Source: Romboutsia sp. CE17 (GTDB lineage Bacteria > Bacillota > Clostridia > Peptostreptococcales > Peptostreptococcaceae). From it: DNA of 64,000 nucleotides. Shown here one piece after another: positions 1-7,556 of the stretch. The position numbers were made by a program, and so were the translations under genes. The notes below the pieces were generated by a model that saw nothing but the letters and a program-made list of their open reading frames with translations, was not told the origin of the DNA and ran no database searches. The first letter of the stretch is position 1, and each line of letters begins with the position of its first letter. The stretch spans positions 1,612,001 through 1,676,000 of the forward strand of contig NZ_CP051144.1 in NCBI RefSeq assembly GCF_012317385.1, in the 5' to 3' direction.

Positions 1-1
1 A

Positions 2-349
2 TATGCAGTAAATAATGAAATGAATATCCATTTAAGCAAAGGTAAATGCCAGTCCTTAGTAAATAATAAATATATAGGAAAAGAAGTTGTATTAGGTATA
101 AGACCTGAAGATATACATATAGAAGACTTATTTATAGATAATAGCTTGGATACTGTATTTGAAGCAGAAGTTGAGCTAAGTGAACTTATGGGTGCAGAAA
201 TATATGCTTATTTAAAATTAGGTGAAGCTAATATTACTGCAAGATTTGATGGTAGATATAGAGTAAAATATGGTGATAAGATAAAATTAGCTATGGATAA
301 GGAACATCTTCACATCTTCGATAAAGAAACTGAAGCTACAATAATATAA
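2..349 (+). CDS. ABC transporter ATPase, C-terminal TOBE part (5' end outside window)
   Basis: The frame is open from base 2, so the gene began before the window and only the last 115 or so residues are visible. The motif GIRPEDI and the following beta-rich stretch (VFEAEVELSELMGAEIYAYL) are typical of the TOBE domain at the end of MalK/MsmX/UgpC-type ATPases, which power sugar or polyol import. The Walker motifs are not in view, so substrate and exact subfamily cannot be assigned. A hairpin terminator follows the stop. Confidence 0.8.
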   Translation, partial: YAVNNEMNIHLSKGKCQSLVNNKYIGKEVVLGIRPEDIHIEDLFIDNSLDTVFEAEVELSELMGAEIYAYLKLGEANITARFDGRYRVKYGDKIKLAMDKEHLHIFDKETEATII

Positions 350-403
350 TTTACTTCTCTTAATTTCTAAATTAATGAAAATAAATTAAAATAATGATAT
401 ATT

Positions 404-430
404 AAAAGTAAGGTTTTACCTTACTTTTTT
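404..430 (+). terminator. Rho-independent terminator after the ABC ATPase gene
   Basis: A 10-bp stem (AAAAGTAAGG / CCTTACTTTT) with loop TTTTA is followed by a T run. It separates the transporter gene from the PucR-type regulator. Confidence 0.85.
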
Positions 431-490
431 ATATAGTTAGAACTTTATATAGTTAAAACAAAACTTGATAGTTTCAGGGGGAATATCATA

Positions 491-1258
491 ATGAGGGATC
501 TTGTAGATTTTATAGAAAAAGAGATTAATAAAAAGATAAATATTTTTGAATATAAAAATGAAGATTTAAAAGAAAATCAAGAATTAATAACTTTCAATAA
601 CTCCTTGTATGTAATTGAAATTGAAAAAGAGCGTATAAATATAATCCTAAACAATTATTATTACTTAGTATATCAACAAAATTTAGATTATTGTACTTTA
701 GAAAATGTACTGTACAACTTATTCGAAAATATAAATGTAATAAAGTATAAAAAATATTTATTAATTACATCAAAATCAAAATTAAACATAGATAACAATA
801 CTACTGAAATAATAGAATTAGAAACATACTCAAAAACTTATATTTTTGATTTAGGTAAAATAGATGATATAGATATGTTAGATTTAAAATTAAGTTTATT
901 CAATCAATTGTTACCTACTATCCAAAAAAATAATAACTCGAATAAATTTTTTTCAACTAAAGATTTAATTTTATCTAGAAGTATCTATACTTCTTCTAAA
1001 GATAAACATTTCTGTTCTTTAATAGACTTTAAAAGGATAAAAGATATGGATGAAAATTTGCTTTATACAGGTATTATTTTTATAGAAAATGATTTAAATA
1101 TCTCTAAAACTTCATCCGCTTTATTTTTACATAGGAATACTTTAGTTTATAGATTGGAGAAAATAAAAGAACTCTTTAATTTAGATTTAAAAAATTTCAA
1201 GGATGCAATGGTGTTCTATTTAAGCATAAATACTTATTTCATATCTAGAAATCAATAA
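491..1258 (+). CDS. PucR/CdaR-type helix-turn-helix regulator
   Basis: 255 residues. The C-terminal 50 residues (from about 203) carry the PucR-type HTH, with the signature LHRNTLVYRLEKIKEL. The N-terminal 200 residues have no domain I can name. The family regulates uptake and catabolism of purines, sugar diacids or sugars. The location just downstream of an ABC ATPase gene on the same strand suggests control of that transporter, which is inference from position. A GGGGG ribosome site lies 8 bases before the ATG. The gene has its own terminator and faces the rubrerythrin gene. Confidence 0.75.
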   Translation: MRDLVDFIEKEINKKINIFEYKNEDLKENQELITFNNSLYVIEIEKERINIILNNYYYLVYQQNLDYCTLENVLYNLFENINVIKYKKYLLITSKSKLNIDNNTTEIIELETYSKTYIFDLGKIDDIDMLDLKLSLFNQLLPTIQKNNNSNKFFSTKDLILSRSIYTSSKDKHFCSLIDFKRIKDMDENLLYTGIIFIENDLNISKTSSALFLHRNTLVYRLEKIKELFNLDLKNFKDAMVFYLSINTYFISRNQ

Positions 1259-1297
1259 AAATAAACGCTGAGTTTAACTAACTTTCAGCGTTTATTT
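1259..1297. terminator. Bidirectional terminator between convergent genes
   Basis: A perfect 13-bp stem (AAATAAACGCTGA / TCAGCGTTTATTT) lies between the plus-strand regulator and the minus-strand rubrerythrin. It has T-rich DNA on the plus side and A-rich DNA on the other, so it can serve both genes. Confidence 0.85.
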
Positions 1298-1329
1298 TTA
1301 TTGATTTTATAAATTTCAATTATCTTATT

Positions 1330-1875
1330 CTATTTTTCAAAATATCTATTTAATAATCCTAAGAACGCTTTACCATGTCTTGCTTCATCTTTACACATTT
1401 CATGTACAGAATCATGTATAGCATCAAGGCCTAACTCTTTAGCTTTTTTAGCAAGTTTTAGCTTACCTTCAGCTGCACCATACTCAGCTTCGACTCTTGC
1501 TTTTAAATTATTTCTAGTTGATGCTTCAACTACTTCACCTAGCATTTCAGCAAATCTACTTGCATGATCTGCTTCTTCATAAGCTATTCTTGAATAAGCC
1601 TCTGCTACTTCTGGATATCCTTCTCTATCTGCTTGACGACTCATTGCTAAATACATACCAACTTCTGTACATTCACCCATGAAATTAGCTCTTAACCCTT
1701 CAAGTATTTCCGCATCTAAGCCTTGGCCCACACCTATTCTATGCTCATCAGCCCACTTTAGCTCACCTTTCATTTCTTCGAACTTTTCTGGTCCTACTCC
1801 ACATACTGGGCATTTCTGTGGCTTATCCTCACCTTCATAAATATAACCACATACAGTACAAACCCATTTTTTCAT
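1330..1875 (-). CDS. Reverse rubrerythrin (rubredoxin domain first)
   Basis: 181 residues. The start was set at [11 protein letters not shown] because AGGAGG lies 8 bases upstream; the frame remains open further up but without a ribosome site. Residues 1-35 form a rubredoxin-type iron centre (C6xxC9, C22xxC25). Residues 45-180 form a four-helix diiron bundle with EADH and EARH ligand motifs. This rubredoxin-first order defines reverse rubrerythrin, which reduces hydrogen peroxide (and oxygen) with NADH-derived electrons in clostridia and belongs to the oxygen-stress response. I did not find a convincing PerR operator upstream. Confidence 0.92.
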   Translation of the reverse strand: MKKWVCTVCGYIYEGEDKPQKCPVCGVGPEKFEEMKGELKWADEHRIGVGQGLDAEILEGLRANFMGECTEVGMYLAMSRQADREGYPEVAEAYSRIAYEEADHASRFAEMLGEVVEASTRNNLKARVEAEYGAAEGKLKLAKKAKELGLDAIHDSVHEMCKDEARHGKAFLGLLNRYFEK

Positions 1876-2102
1876 TTTTAATTCCTCCTTGATATACATT
1901 AATATATTATGTATTTTCTGATAGTATAAATTTTGATTCAATTTATTAATAATTTAATTAAATAAATCATATTAATATTATTACTATTAGCTTTATTAAT
2001 TATACTAAATCGGTTTTTACATCTAAATTTATACAGTGTATATTTTGCACCTTTACTTTACGCAATATTCATTTGTGCGCACTTTTCAAAGGAGGAATTA
2101 TT

Positions 2103-2675
2103 TTGAGTTTTATAAGTATTTTTTTTACAGGATTCGCACTTGCAATGGATGCATTTGCAGTTTCTGTAACTAAAGGAATTTCTTTAAAAAATATAAATTT
2201 TAAGTTAGCTATTAAAATATCTTTATTTTTTGGAGTATTCCAAGGTCTTATGCCTCTTATTGGATGGTTTATAGGAATTAGATTTGAATCTTACATAAAA
2301 TCAATAGATCATTGGATTGCATTTATATTACTTGGGTTTATTGGAGCTAAAATGATAATGGATGCTAATGAAGATGATTTTTCTAATTGTAATACTCTTA
2401 TAAATACAAAAGAGTTATTATTTTTATCAGTTGCTACTAGCATAGATGCCCTAGCTGCTGGAGTAAGCTTTGCATTTTTAAATGAAGCTATACTTCCTAT
2501 AGTATTATCAATTTCTGTAATTACCTTTATATTGTGTTTTTTTGGAGTTTTGCTTGGAAGCTCTATTGGCTCACTTTTTAAAAATTATGCTCAAATAGTT
2601 GGTGGTATTATATTAATATTGATAGGATTTAATATTCTTAATGACCATATAAATATAATAATGCTATTATTTTGA
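2103..2675 (+). CDS. mntP: Manganese efflux pump MntP family
   Basis: 190 residues when started at the TTG at 2103, which sits 6 bases after AAAGGAGG. An upstream ATG at 2073 would add ten residues but lacks a ribosome site. Six hydrophobic segments and paired motifs (ALAMDAFAVSVTKG and TSIDALAAGVSFA) with conserved aspartates match the MntP/YebN family, which exports Mn2+. Homologs are often controlled by the yybP-ykoY Mn2+ riboswitch, but the upstream 160 bases do not show that fold. The adjacent rubrerythrin gene is divergent, so a shared metal/oxidative-stress theme is possible but unproven. Confidence 0.88.
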   Translation: MSFISIFFTGFALAMDAFAVSVTKGISLKNINFKLAIKISLFFGVFQGLMPLIGWFIGIRFESYIKSIDHWIAFILLGFIGAKMIMDANEDDFSNCNTLINTKELLFLSVATSIDALAAGVSFAFLNEAILPIVLSISVITFILCFFGVLLGSSIGSLFKNYAQIVGGIILILIGFNILNDHINIIMLLF

Positions 2676-2813
2676 TAGAATCCAAGAAGAAGCGACTCCT
2701 CTTGGTAAATCAGTATTAGTACTTAGAAATAATTATAATAAATAAACTAGGAAAGCAAAATTCCATTGATTCAACTCAATTGTCTCAATACACTAGTTTT
2801 TAATAATAAAAAC

Positions 2814-2848
2814 AGAAGTGCTATCCTAAATATATCGCTTCTCTTTTT
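2814..2848. terminator. Terminator between mntP and the YczE-type gene
   Basis: The stem AGAAGTG / CGCTTCT (one G-T pair) is followed by CTTTTT on the plus strand and by a T run on the minus strand. It can stop both convergent genes. The remaining 2676-2813 holds a second short inverted repeat (CCAAGA / TCTTGG, 2682-2705) without a T tract. Confidence 0.65.
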
Positions 2849-2894
2849 ATGCTTTTTCTTCATTGAATAGTTACTATCTTTGTAGAACGTCAAG

Positions 2895-3578
2895 TTATAT
2901 TGTTAAATTTTCATTAGATTGATAATCATCTTCTTGATTTACTAATGTTTTAATGTAAGAAATCAATAAAAATTTTTGATTAAGCAAATTCACAATATAT
3001 CCCACAATTATTGCAGATATAATAGTTCCTAAACCTAAACCACTAAGTTTGCCAAAAAATAAAAAAGATAAAATAGTGGCTGTAGAAACTAATGTTATAT
3101 CAAAAATAACTTTAACAGTTCCAAATCTCTTGTTTAATACAATTGATATTGCTCTAACAATTCCTTCTCCCGGAACTACTAATACATCCGGTGCAACTTC
3201 TATGGAAATTCCTAAGGCAAGAACACCACACCCGATTAATAAAGCAAATAGTCCAACCATAAAATTATTTACAGTTAGCCAACTTAATAAATTCATGCTT
3301 ATATCAATACATGCACTAAATACCACATTTACAACAATTTGCAAAAACTGAATTGGTTCAAAATCTTTTTTTAACAATATAAATTGAGCTAAAATAAAAA
3401 ACATATTTACTATAAAAGTAAATTGACCTAAGGTAAATGGAAATTTCATACTTAATACATAAGAAATACTAGAGATAGGAGAAGTACCTAATCCTGCTTT
3501 CGTTATTAATGCAATTCCAAAAGAATTTATAATAATTCCTATGATAAACCAAAAATATCTTTGTAGATGATTTTTCAT
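2895..3578 (-). CDS. YczE-type integral membrane protein
   Basis: 227 residues with five or more membrane segments. The opening GIALITKAGLGTSPISS and the central APDVLVVPGEGIVRAIS are typical of the YczE/YyaS (COG2364) membrane family, whose members have no settled biochemical role, though some sit beside antibiotic or sugar loci. It follows the MarR regulator gene by 4 bases and so is co-transcribed with it. The regulator probably controls this protein, which may therefore be part of an export or resistance response; that is inference. Confidence 0.75.
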   Translation of the reverse strand: MKNHLQRYFWFIIGIIINSFGIALITKAGLGTSPISSISYVLSMKFPFTLGQFTFIVNMFFILAQFILLKKDFEPIQFLQIVVNVVFSACIDISMNLLSWLTVNNFMVGLFALLIGCGVLALGISIEVAPDVLVVPGEGIVRAISIVLNKRFGTVKVIFDITLVSTATILSFLFFGKLSGLGLGTIISAIIVGYIVNLLNQKFLLISYIKTLVNQEDDYQSNENLTI

Positions 3579-3582
3579 AATA

Positions 3583-4008
3583 TTATCCCTCCATTTTCAA
3601 ATTATGTATTATTTTTTGCAAAGTCTGAATGAATATTATTTTATCTTCTTCATATATATCTTTCCATGCACTCTGGTCCACAGAACAACAAATTTTCTTT
3701 ACTTCAAGGGCTATTTCTCTTCCTTTTTTCGTTAGCAAAATTATGGAACTTCGCTTATCGCTCTTATGAGGTGCCTTTTGGATTAAATCCACTTCTTTCA
3801 TTTTATGTAAAAGGTAAGTAACTGTTGATTTATCAAGGGCACACCCCAAACCAATTTCTTTTTGAGTGCATCCATCATTTTCTAATAAAAATTCTAAAAT
3901 TTTAGGCTGCCCTGGCATTAATCCTGTTTGACTTGTTTGTTTCACAATAGCTTTAGCTGAATAATTATATGAAATCAACAACAGCTTGTGTAGTTCATTA
4001 TAATTCAA
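3583..4008 (-). CDS. MarR family transcriptional regulator
   Basis: 141 residues starting at TTG, 7 bases after GGAGATG. The winged helix runs from about residue 35 to 100: TQKEIGLGCALDKSTVTYLL is the recognition region, then KSDKRSSIILLTKKG the wing. MarR proteins are dimeric repressors that release DNA on binding small phenolic or drug-like ligands or on oxidation. It is the first gene of a two-gene operon with the YczE-type protein. A 12-bp direct repeat in its upstream region is a candidate operator. Confidence 0.9.
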   Translation of the reverse strand: MNYNELHKLLLISYNYSAKAIVKQTSQTGLMPGQPKILEFLLENDGCTQKEIGLGCALDKSTVTYLLHKMKEVDLIQKAPHKSDKRSSIILLTKKGREIALEVKKICCSVDQSAWKDIYEEDKIIFIQTLQKIIHNLKMEG

Positions 4009-4040
4009 TATATATCATCTCCTTCCCTTAAAATTAGTTT

Positions 4041-4077
4041 TTATTCAAACTATATTTAGTGTATATTATTTAAACTA
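4041..4077 (-). promoter_or_regulatory. Direct-repeat candidate operator upstream of the marR gene
   Basis: TTATTCAAACTA (4041-4052) and TTATTTAAACTA (4066-4077) differ at one base and are spaced 25 bp start to start, about 30-70 bp before the marR start. Placement fits an autoregulatory site. MarR proteins usually bind palindromes, so the assignment is tentative. Confidence 0.4.
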
Positions 4078-4079
4078 TT

Positions 4080-4244
4080 ATGTCAACACTTTTGAAAGTT
4101 AAAACATTTTGTCCTAATTCAAATAAGACTATTCCTTCTGATGAAGATATAAAAAAACCTTTCAGTGCTCCTGTGTCTATTATTTATATATATTATCAAA
4201 TGAAAAAAGGTAGGTGTGCTGTACTTGCTATAGATGAGTAAGTT
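4080..4244 (+). other. Short open frame, possibly a gene remnant
   Basis: An ATG-started frame of 54 codons (MSTLLKVKTF... ending CAVLAIDE) lies between the marR gene and the insertion-sequence relic. There is no ribosome site before the ATG and I recognise no family. It could be chance, or the remains of a gene or cargo once attached to the relic element just downstream. Confidence 0.2.
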
Positions 4245-4270
4245 TAGTTTATCTATTAGATTTAATGAGT

Positions 4271-4380
4271 AATTTTAATATATTGCGAACAATTTATGTC
4301 AAATTAGATAAATAACCATATCTTATAATTCAAATTATTGAAAATATTAAGATATGGTTATTTTTATTAGCTAATATAGG
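4271..4380 (+). mobile_element. Relic of an insertion-sequence right end, with hairpin terminator
   Basis: Bases 4271-4366 align without gaps to 19209-19304, the right end of the intact element in this window, at 75 of 96 positions by hand count. The hairpin (4311-4325 / 4348-4362) is kept through a paired change. It is followed by GCTAATATAGGC, resembling the intact end GCTAACATAGCC. About 20 bases between hairpin and tip are missing and no left end is present. The relic touches the stop codon of the HAD gene, and its hairpin can end transcription from either side. Confidence 0.6.
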
Positions 4381-5015
4381 CTAATATTTAATTTTTTTAA
4401 TAAATCAATAGGTTCATTTAAATTATAATCAGCATGTATTCCATCTAAATCTGACGCTCCCCAAAGCGCCAATGCAAAGTCCATACCAGCACATTTAGAT
4501 GACTTATAATCTGCTATTGTATCTCCGACATAAATACAATCTTTAGGATTTATTCCCATCTTATTAGCTGCTATTAATAAGGGTTCCGGATGCGGTTTAT
4601 GATTTTTTGTATCATCAGCTAATACTGCTGTATGTATATATTTATCTAACCCCGTTGGTATAAAATCAATTTCATACTGCTTCTTAGTTTTTGAGCTGGA
4701 TATTCCACATTTAATTCCATTTTCATATAACTTTATTATAACTAAATCAAAGCCTTTATATAATTGTGCTTTTTCCTCAAATTCATTTACATACTTAACC
4801 CATCGTTTATACGTTTTTTCTATATCCTTAATCCCTAAAACTTCTAAAGTTTTAATACCTGTATATGCTTTAAATTTTAATAAATCATCATATTTTATAT
4901 CTATGTTTAATTCTTCTTTTATTATCCTTTGAAGAGGTATTAGATTCATTCTTTCTGTATTTAAAATTGTTCCGTCAATATCAAAAATTATACCCTTATA
5001 TTTCTTATCTATCAT
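4371..5015 (-). CDS. HAD-superfamily phosphatase (phosphoglycolate phosphatase-like)
   Basis: 214 residues. The HAD motifs are in order: DIDGTI (motif I, nucleophile aspartate, residues 12-17), SSSK (motif II), HKPHPEP (motif III lysine) and GDTIAD (motif IV). An alpha-helical cap lies between motifs I and II, as in PGPase and beta-phosphoglucomutase relatives. Substrate cannot be read from sequence. AGGGGGAA precedes the ATG. The stop codon lies inside the right-end relic, so the last few residues may have been changed by an old insertion. Confidence 0.85.
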   Translation of the reverse strand: MIDKKYKGIIFDIDGTILNTERMNLIPLQRIIKEELNIDIKYDDLLKFKAYTGIKTLEVLGIKDIEKTYKRWVKYVNEFEEKAQLYKGFDLVIIKLYENGIKCGISSSKTKKQYEIDFIPTGLDKYIHTAVLADDTKNHKPHPEPLLIAANKMGINPKDCIYVGDTIADYKSSKCAGMDFALALWGASDLDGIHADYNLNEPIDLLKKLNISLY

Positions 5016-5083
5016 AATATATTCCCCCTATTTTTTACTATATATTATGTTAATTTTACATTTTTATATATACTAAAATATCA

Positions 5084-5806
5084 TCAATCTGTATAATTAT
5101 TTAAATTAATAATATTGGCTTCTTTTATATATTCTTCTATAATTACTCTTGCAATATTAAAATATCCATTACACTTATCTATTACAACTGCATCACTACT
5201 AACTACTCTATCTAATTTTTCTAAAATGATATCTGGATTATTTACTAGCCTAACATAAGCATCTATATTAAAATGCTTAAAAACTTCCATTATTTTGTTT
5301 TTTAATTTTCCAGAATTAGATACTGGTGAATCTAAATAAAAAATTACTGTCTTACAATTATTTTTATCTAAAAACTTCCCAATTAAATTTAAAGCTTCTT
5401 CTGTTTTATCAATTATTTTATATGTTCCTCTAAGACCTGCTAAATCTCTAATATTGTCATCATTACCTATTATTAATGTGCCTTTTGATAAAGCTACTTC
5501 TAAAGTTATTATTAAATTAAATCCATCTACGTATATAACATCATCCTTTATTTTTTCTATGGGTAATTTTTTATTTTCTCTTATTTCCTTTTGTTTTTTT
5601 GAACATATACATCTTTTTATAGAGTCTCTTTGTCTAGTTGAAAATTGGTATCTATTTGATACAAAATTTACTACTGAATCAAGCTTATACTCTCTGTCTA
5701 TTAACCATTCAACTTCTTCTTTGGCTTTTTTTAATTTAATTAATTCTTTATTAGAAAACCACCTTTTATCATTTTCATCAAATCCTCTTCTAGATATTTT
5801 TGTCAT
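5084..5806 (-). CDS. DUF434-type conserved protein
   Basis: 240 residues. A basic helical N-terminus (residues 1-80, with RQRDSIKRCICSKKQ) precedes a region starting YVDGFNLIITLE and continuing GNDDNIRDLAGLRGTYK. That pattern matches what I know of the DUF434/DUF5616 proteins found in archaea and anaerobic bacteria. The acidic YVDGFN motif is reminiscent of PIN/NYN-type nuclease folds, so a role on RNA or nucleotides is possible but unproven. It follows the Tim44-like gene by 24 bases and probably shares its transcript. Confidence 0.6.
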   Translation of the reverse strand: MTKISRRGFDENDKRWFSNKELIKLKKAKEEVEWLIDREYKLDSVVNFVSNRYQFSTRQRDSIKRCICSKKQKEIRENKKLPIEKIKDDVIYVDGFNLIITLEVALSKGTLIIGNDDNIRDLAGLRGTYKIIDKTEEALNLIGKFLDKNNCKTVIFYLDSPVSNSGKLKNKIMEVFKHFNIDAYVRLVNNPDIILEKLDRVVSSDAVVIDKCNGYFNIARVIIEEYIKEANIINLNNYTD

Positions 5807-5830
5807 GTTATAGACACCATCCTAAGTTTT

Positions 5831-6589
5831 TTATTCAATTCTTATAGTTCCAATTTGTTCTAACTCAAATAAATCGCCTTCTTGTTTTATTTCGTCTAAT
5901 AACCATCTTCCATCTATACTGTCGAATTTCCAATACTCTACATAAGGTTTAGCTATATATTTATTTCCTTCAGTTATTTCCCCATTTTTTTCTATATAGT
6001 CTATCATAGATCCTTTAATTGCAATCCATATACTCTCAATATTTTCATTTTTATTGCTGTCTATACCAATTACTCTCATTGATATTAATTTTTCTTTTTT
6101 TAATATATTTCTTTCGTTTCTTACACTCATCCATTGAAGTTTTGTTCTGTGATTATTGTAAAGCTTTGATGTAGAATAATCAATAGCTATGTCTTGATCC
6201 ATATTAGCCCAAGCTTTTGCTTGAATATAAAATGTATCACTTACATCTTTATATATTTTATTTAAACTATAGTTAGAGTTGTATAAACTTATTTCCTTTA
6301 TAACACTATTGCACTCTTTTTCTTTTTTCATTACTTTAAACCTACTAATTATAGTATTTGTTCTTGATATCGATATCATAACACCTGTCATTGCTAATGA
6401 TGTAACTGCAGAAGCAGTTGGATTTGTATTTGATCTATTATAACTACTTGATCCATGTCCTCCTGAAGAGCTGCCACCAGAACTACTGCCGCCTCCTGAA
6501 GATCCACCTCCACCTGGTCTAGCTAAAGATATAGATGTTAACATTATTATAAATATACTTGTACACATTATTATATTTATTTTTTTCAA
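5831..6589 (-). CDS. Exported or membrane-bound Tim44-like domain protein with Gly/Ser-rich linker
   Basis: 252 residues starting at TTG, 6 bases after AGGGGA. A signal peptide or anchor (residues 3-23) is followed by a Gly/Ser-rich stretch (about 24-50), a hydrophobic segment (about 58-75) and a Tim44-like C-terminal domain (about 100-250; QAKAWANMD, EYWKFDSIDGRWLLDEI). In bacteria this domain occurs in small membrane proteins of unknown job. The Gly-rich run suggests a flexible spacer. Upstream of the DUF434 gene in the same likely operon. Confidence 0.65.
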   Translation of the reverse strand: MKKINIIMCTSIFIIMLTSISLARPGGGGSSGGGSSSGGSSSGGHGSSSYNRSNTNPTASAVTSLAMTGVMISISRTNTIISRFKVMKKEKECNSVIKEISLYNSNYSLNKIYKDVSDTFYIQAKAWANMDQDIAIDYSTSKLYNNHRTKLQWMSVRNERNILKKEKLISMRVIGIDSNKNENIESIWIAIKGSMIDYIEKNGEITEGNKYIAKPYVEYWKFDSIDGRWLLDEIKQEGDLFELEQIGTIRIE

Positions 6590-6714
6590 TTATAATCCCC
6601 TACCTAAACATTTAATTTCTATTTTAAATAATAATATCCAGTATTTTCTCATTCTATATTGCTCGTTATCTATAAGATATTTATATTTATATATTAAACA
6701 TTAAAGTTTAATAA

Positions 6715-6763
6715 AAAAGGAATTAATAATATCAAATTAAATCTAATATTACTAATTCCTTTT
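6715..6763 (-). terminator. Terminator of the small membrane protein gene
   Basis: An imperfect inverted repeat (AAAAGGAATTA / TAATTCCTTTT with the AT-rich stem continuing) lies 20 bases after the stop of the minus-strand 64-residue gene, with T-rich DNA following on that strand. Confidence 0.6.
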
Positions 6764-6783
6764 ATTATATCATAATCTTTTTC

Positions 6784-6978
6784 TTATTTATTTTTATCAA
6801 CTAAATAAAGGGGTTCATTTTTATCATTTATTTTATCCTCTTTATTGTCTTCATATTCACTTCTAAAAGTATTATTAGAATTCAATATCTCTTCTTTATT
6901 ATAATCATTGCTTATAAATGTAGTTGAAATTATAATTAACACTACTATACTAGCTATAATTATTGATCTTTTCATCAT
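6784..6978 (-). CDS. Small membrane-anchored hypothetical protein
   Basis: 64 residues. One hydrophobic segment (residues 5-22) is followed by a short, highly charged tail rich in Asn, Asp, Glu and Lys. AGGGGG is placed correctly before the ATG-ATG start and a terminator hairpin follows, so it looks like a real monocistronic gene. No family recognised. It could be a small exported or anchored peptide. Confidence 0.55.
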   Translation of the reverse strand: MMKRSIIIASIVVLIIISTTFISNDYNKEEILNSNNTFRSEYEDNKEDKINDKNEPLYLVDKNK

Positions 6979-7468
6979 AATACCCCCTAAGCTTAAAATC
7001 TATTTTATCATTAATAGTTATTTTTAATTAAAATAATACTTAATACTATAATTCTTGATAATCTTATTATTAATTTTAATTATATCATATTTATTATACA
7101 TATAAGTAATCATAGTCTAATATTCCATATATTTACCTAAATTACTTAAATTTCATACATATATTATATATATTAGACTTTAATTGCTAAATTCCTTTGC
7201 AATAATTTGAACTTTTTACAAATATTTCATATATTTTCAGACATTATAATATAAAATCTACGAAAATAACTTTCTTACTGCTTCAACTTGTCCTAGCTAA
7301 TACTCAATTTAAATTCTATAATGTCTCGCCCTATAGGCCTTATTTAATTATATTTTAATTATTTTAATATTAATATAAAAAATCTATAAATTACATAAAC
7401 TAAATTCATATAAATATTAGTGTTCTAATCTATTTTTGATATTAACTTATATTTTTGACCATTATCTA
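6979..7468. other. AT-rich intergenic region without a recognised gene
   Basis: About 490 bases with no convincing coding frame. The only structure noted is a perfect 10-bp inverted repeat, AGACATTATA (7239-7248) and TATAATGTCT (7317-7326), around a 68-base spacer, next to a locally less AT-rich patch (GTCTCGCCCTATAGGCC, 7323-7339). It may be a small RNA or chance. Confidence 0.3.
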
Positions 7469-7496
7469 TTTACAAACTATCGATAAATGTTATAAT
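7469..7496 (+). promoter_or_regulatory. SigmaA-type promoter for the YhgE/Pip gene
   Basis: TTTACA (7469-7474), a 16-bp spacer and TATAAT (7491-7496), placed 60 bases before the start codon. Confidence 0.65.
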
Positions 7497-7556
7497 ATAA
7501 AATGATTTTTAATACTAATAATATATTTTTTAATAAAAACTCGGAGGTATGACAAA

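Noticed and set aside
1942-2102. Possible yybP-ykoY manganese riboswitch before mntP
   Set aside because: The conserved loops and helices of that riboswitch are not visible in the upstream 160 bases.
2676-2745. Short coding-like frame just after mntP (RIQEEATPLGKSVLVLRNNY)
   Set aside because: Only about 22 codons after the preceding stop, with no start codon or ribosome site; no family recognised, so a gene fragment cannot be supported.
3049-3351. Plus-strand open frame of 100 codons inside the YczE-type gene
   Set aside because: Antisense to a well-supported membrane protein gene; no ribosome site or family features.
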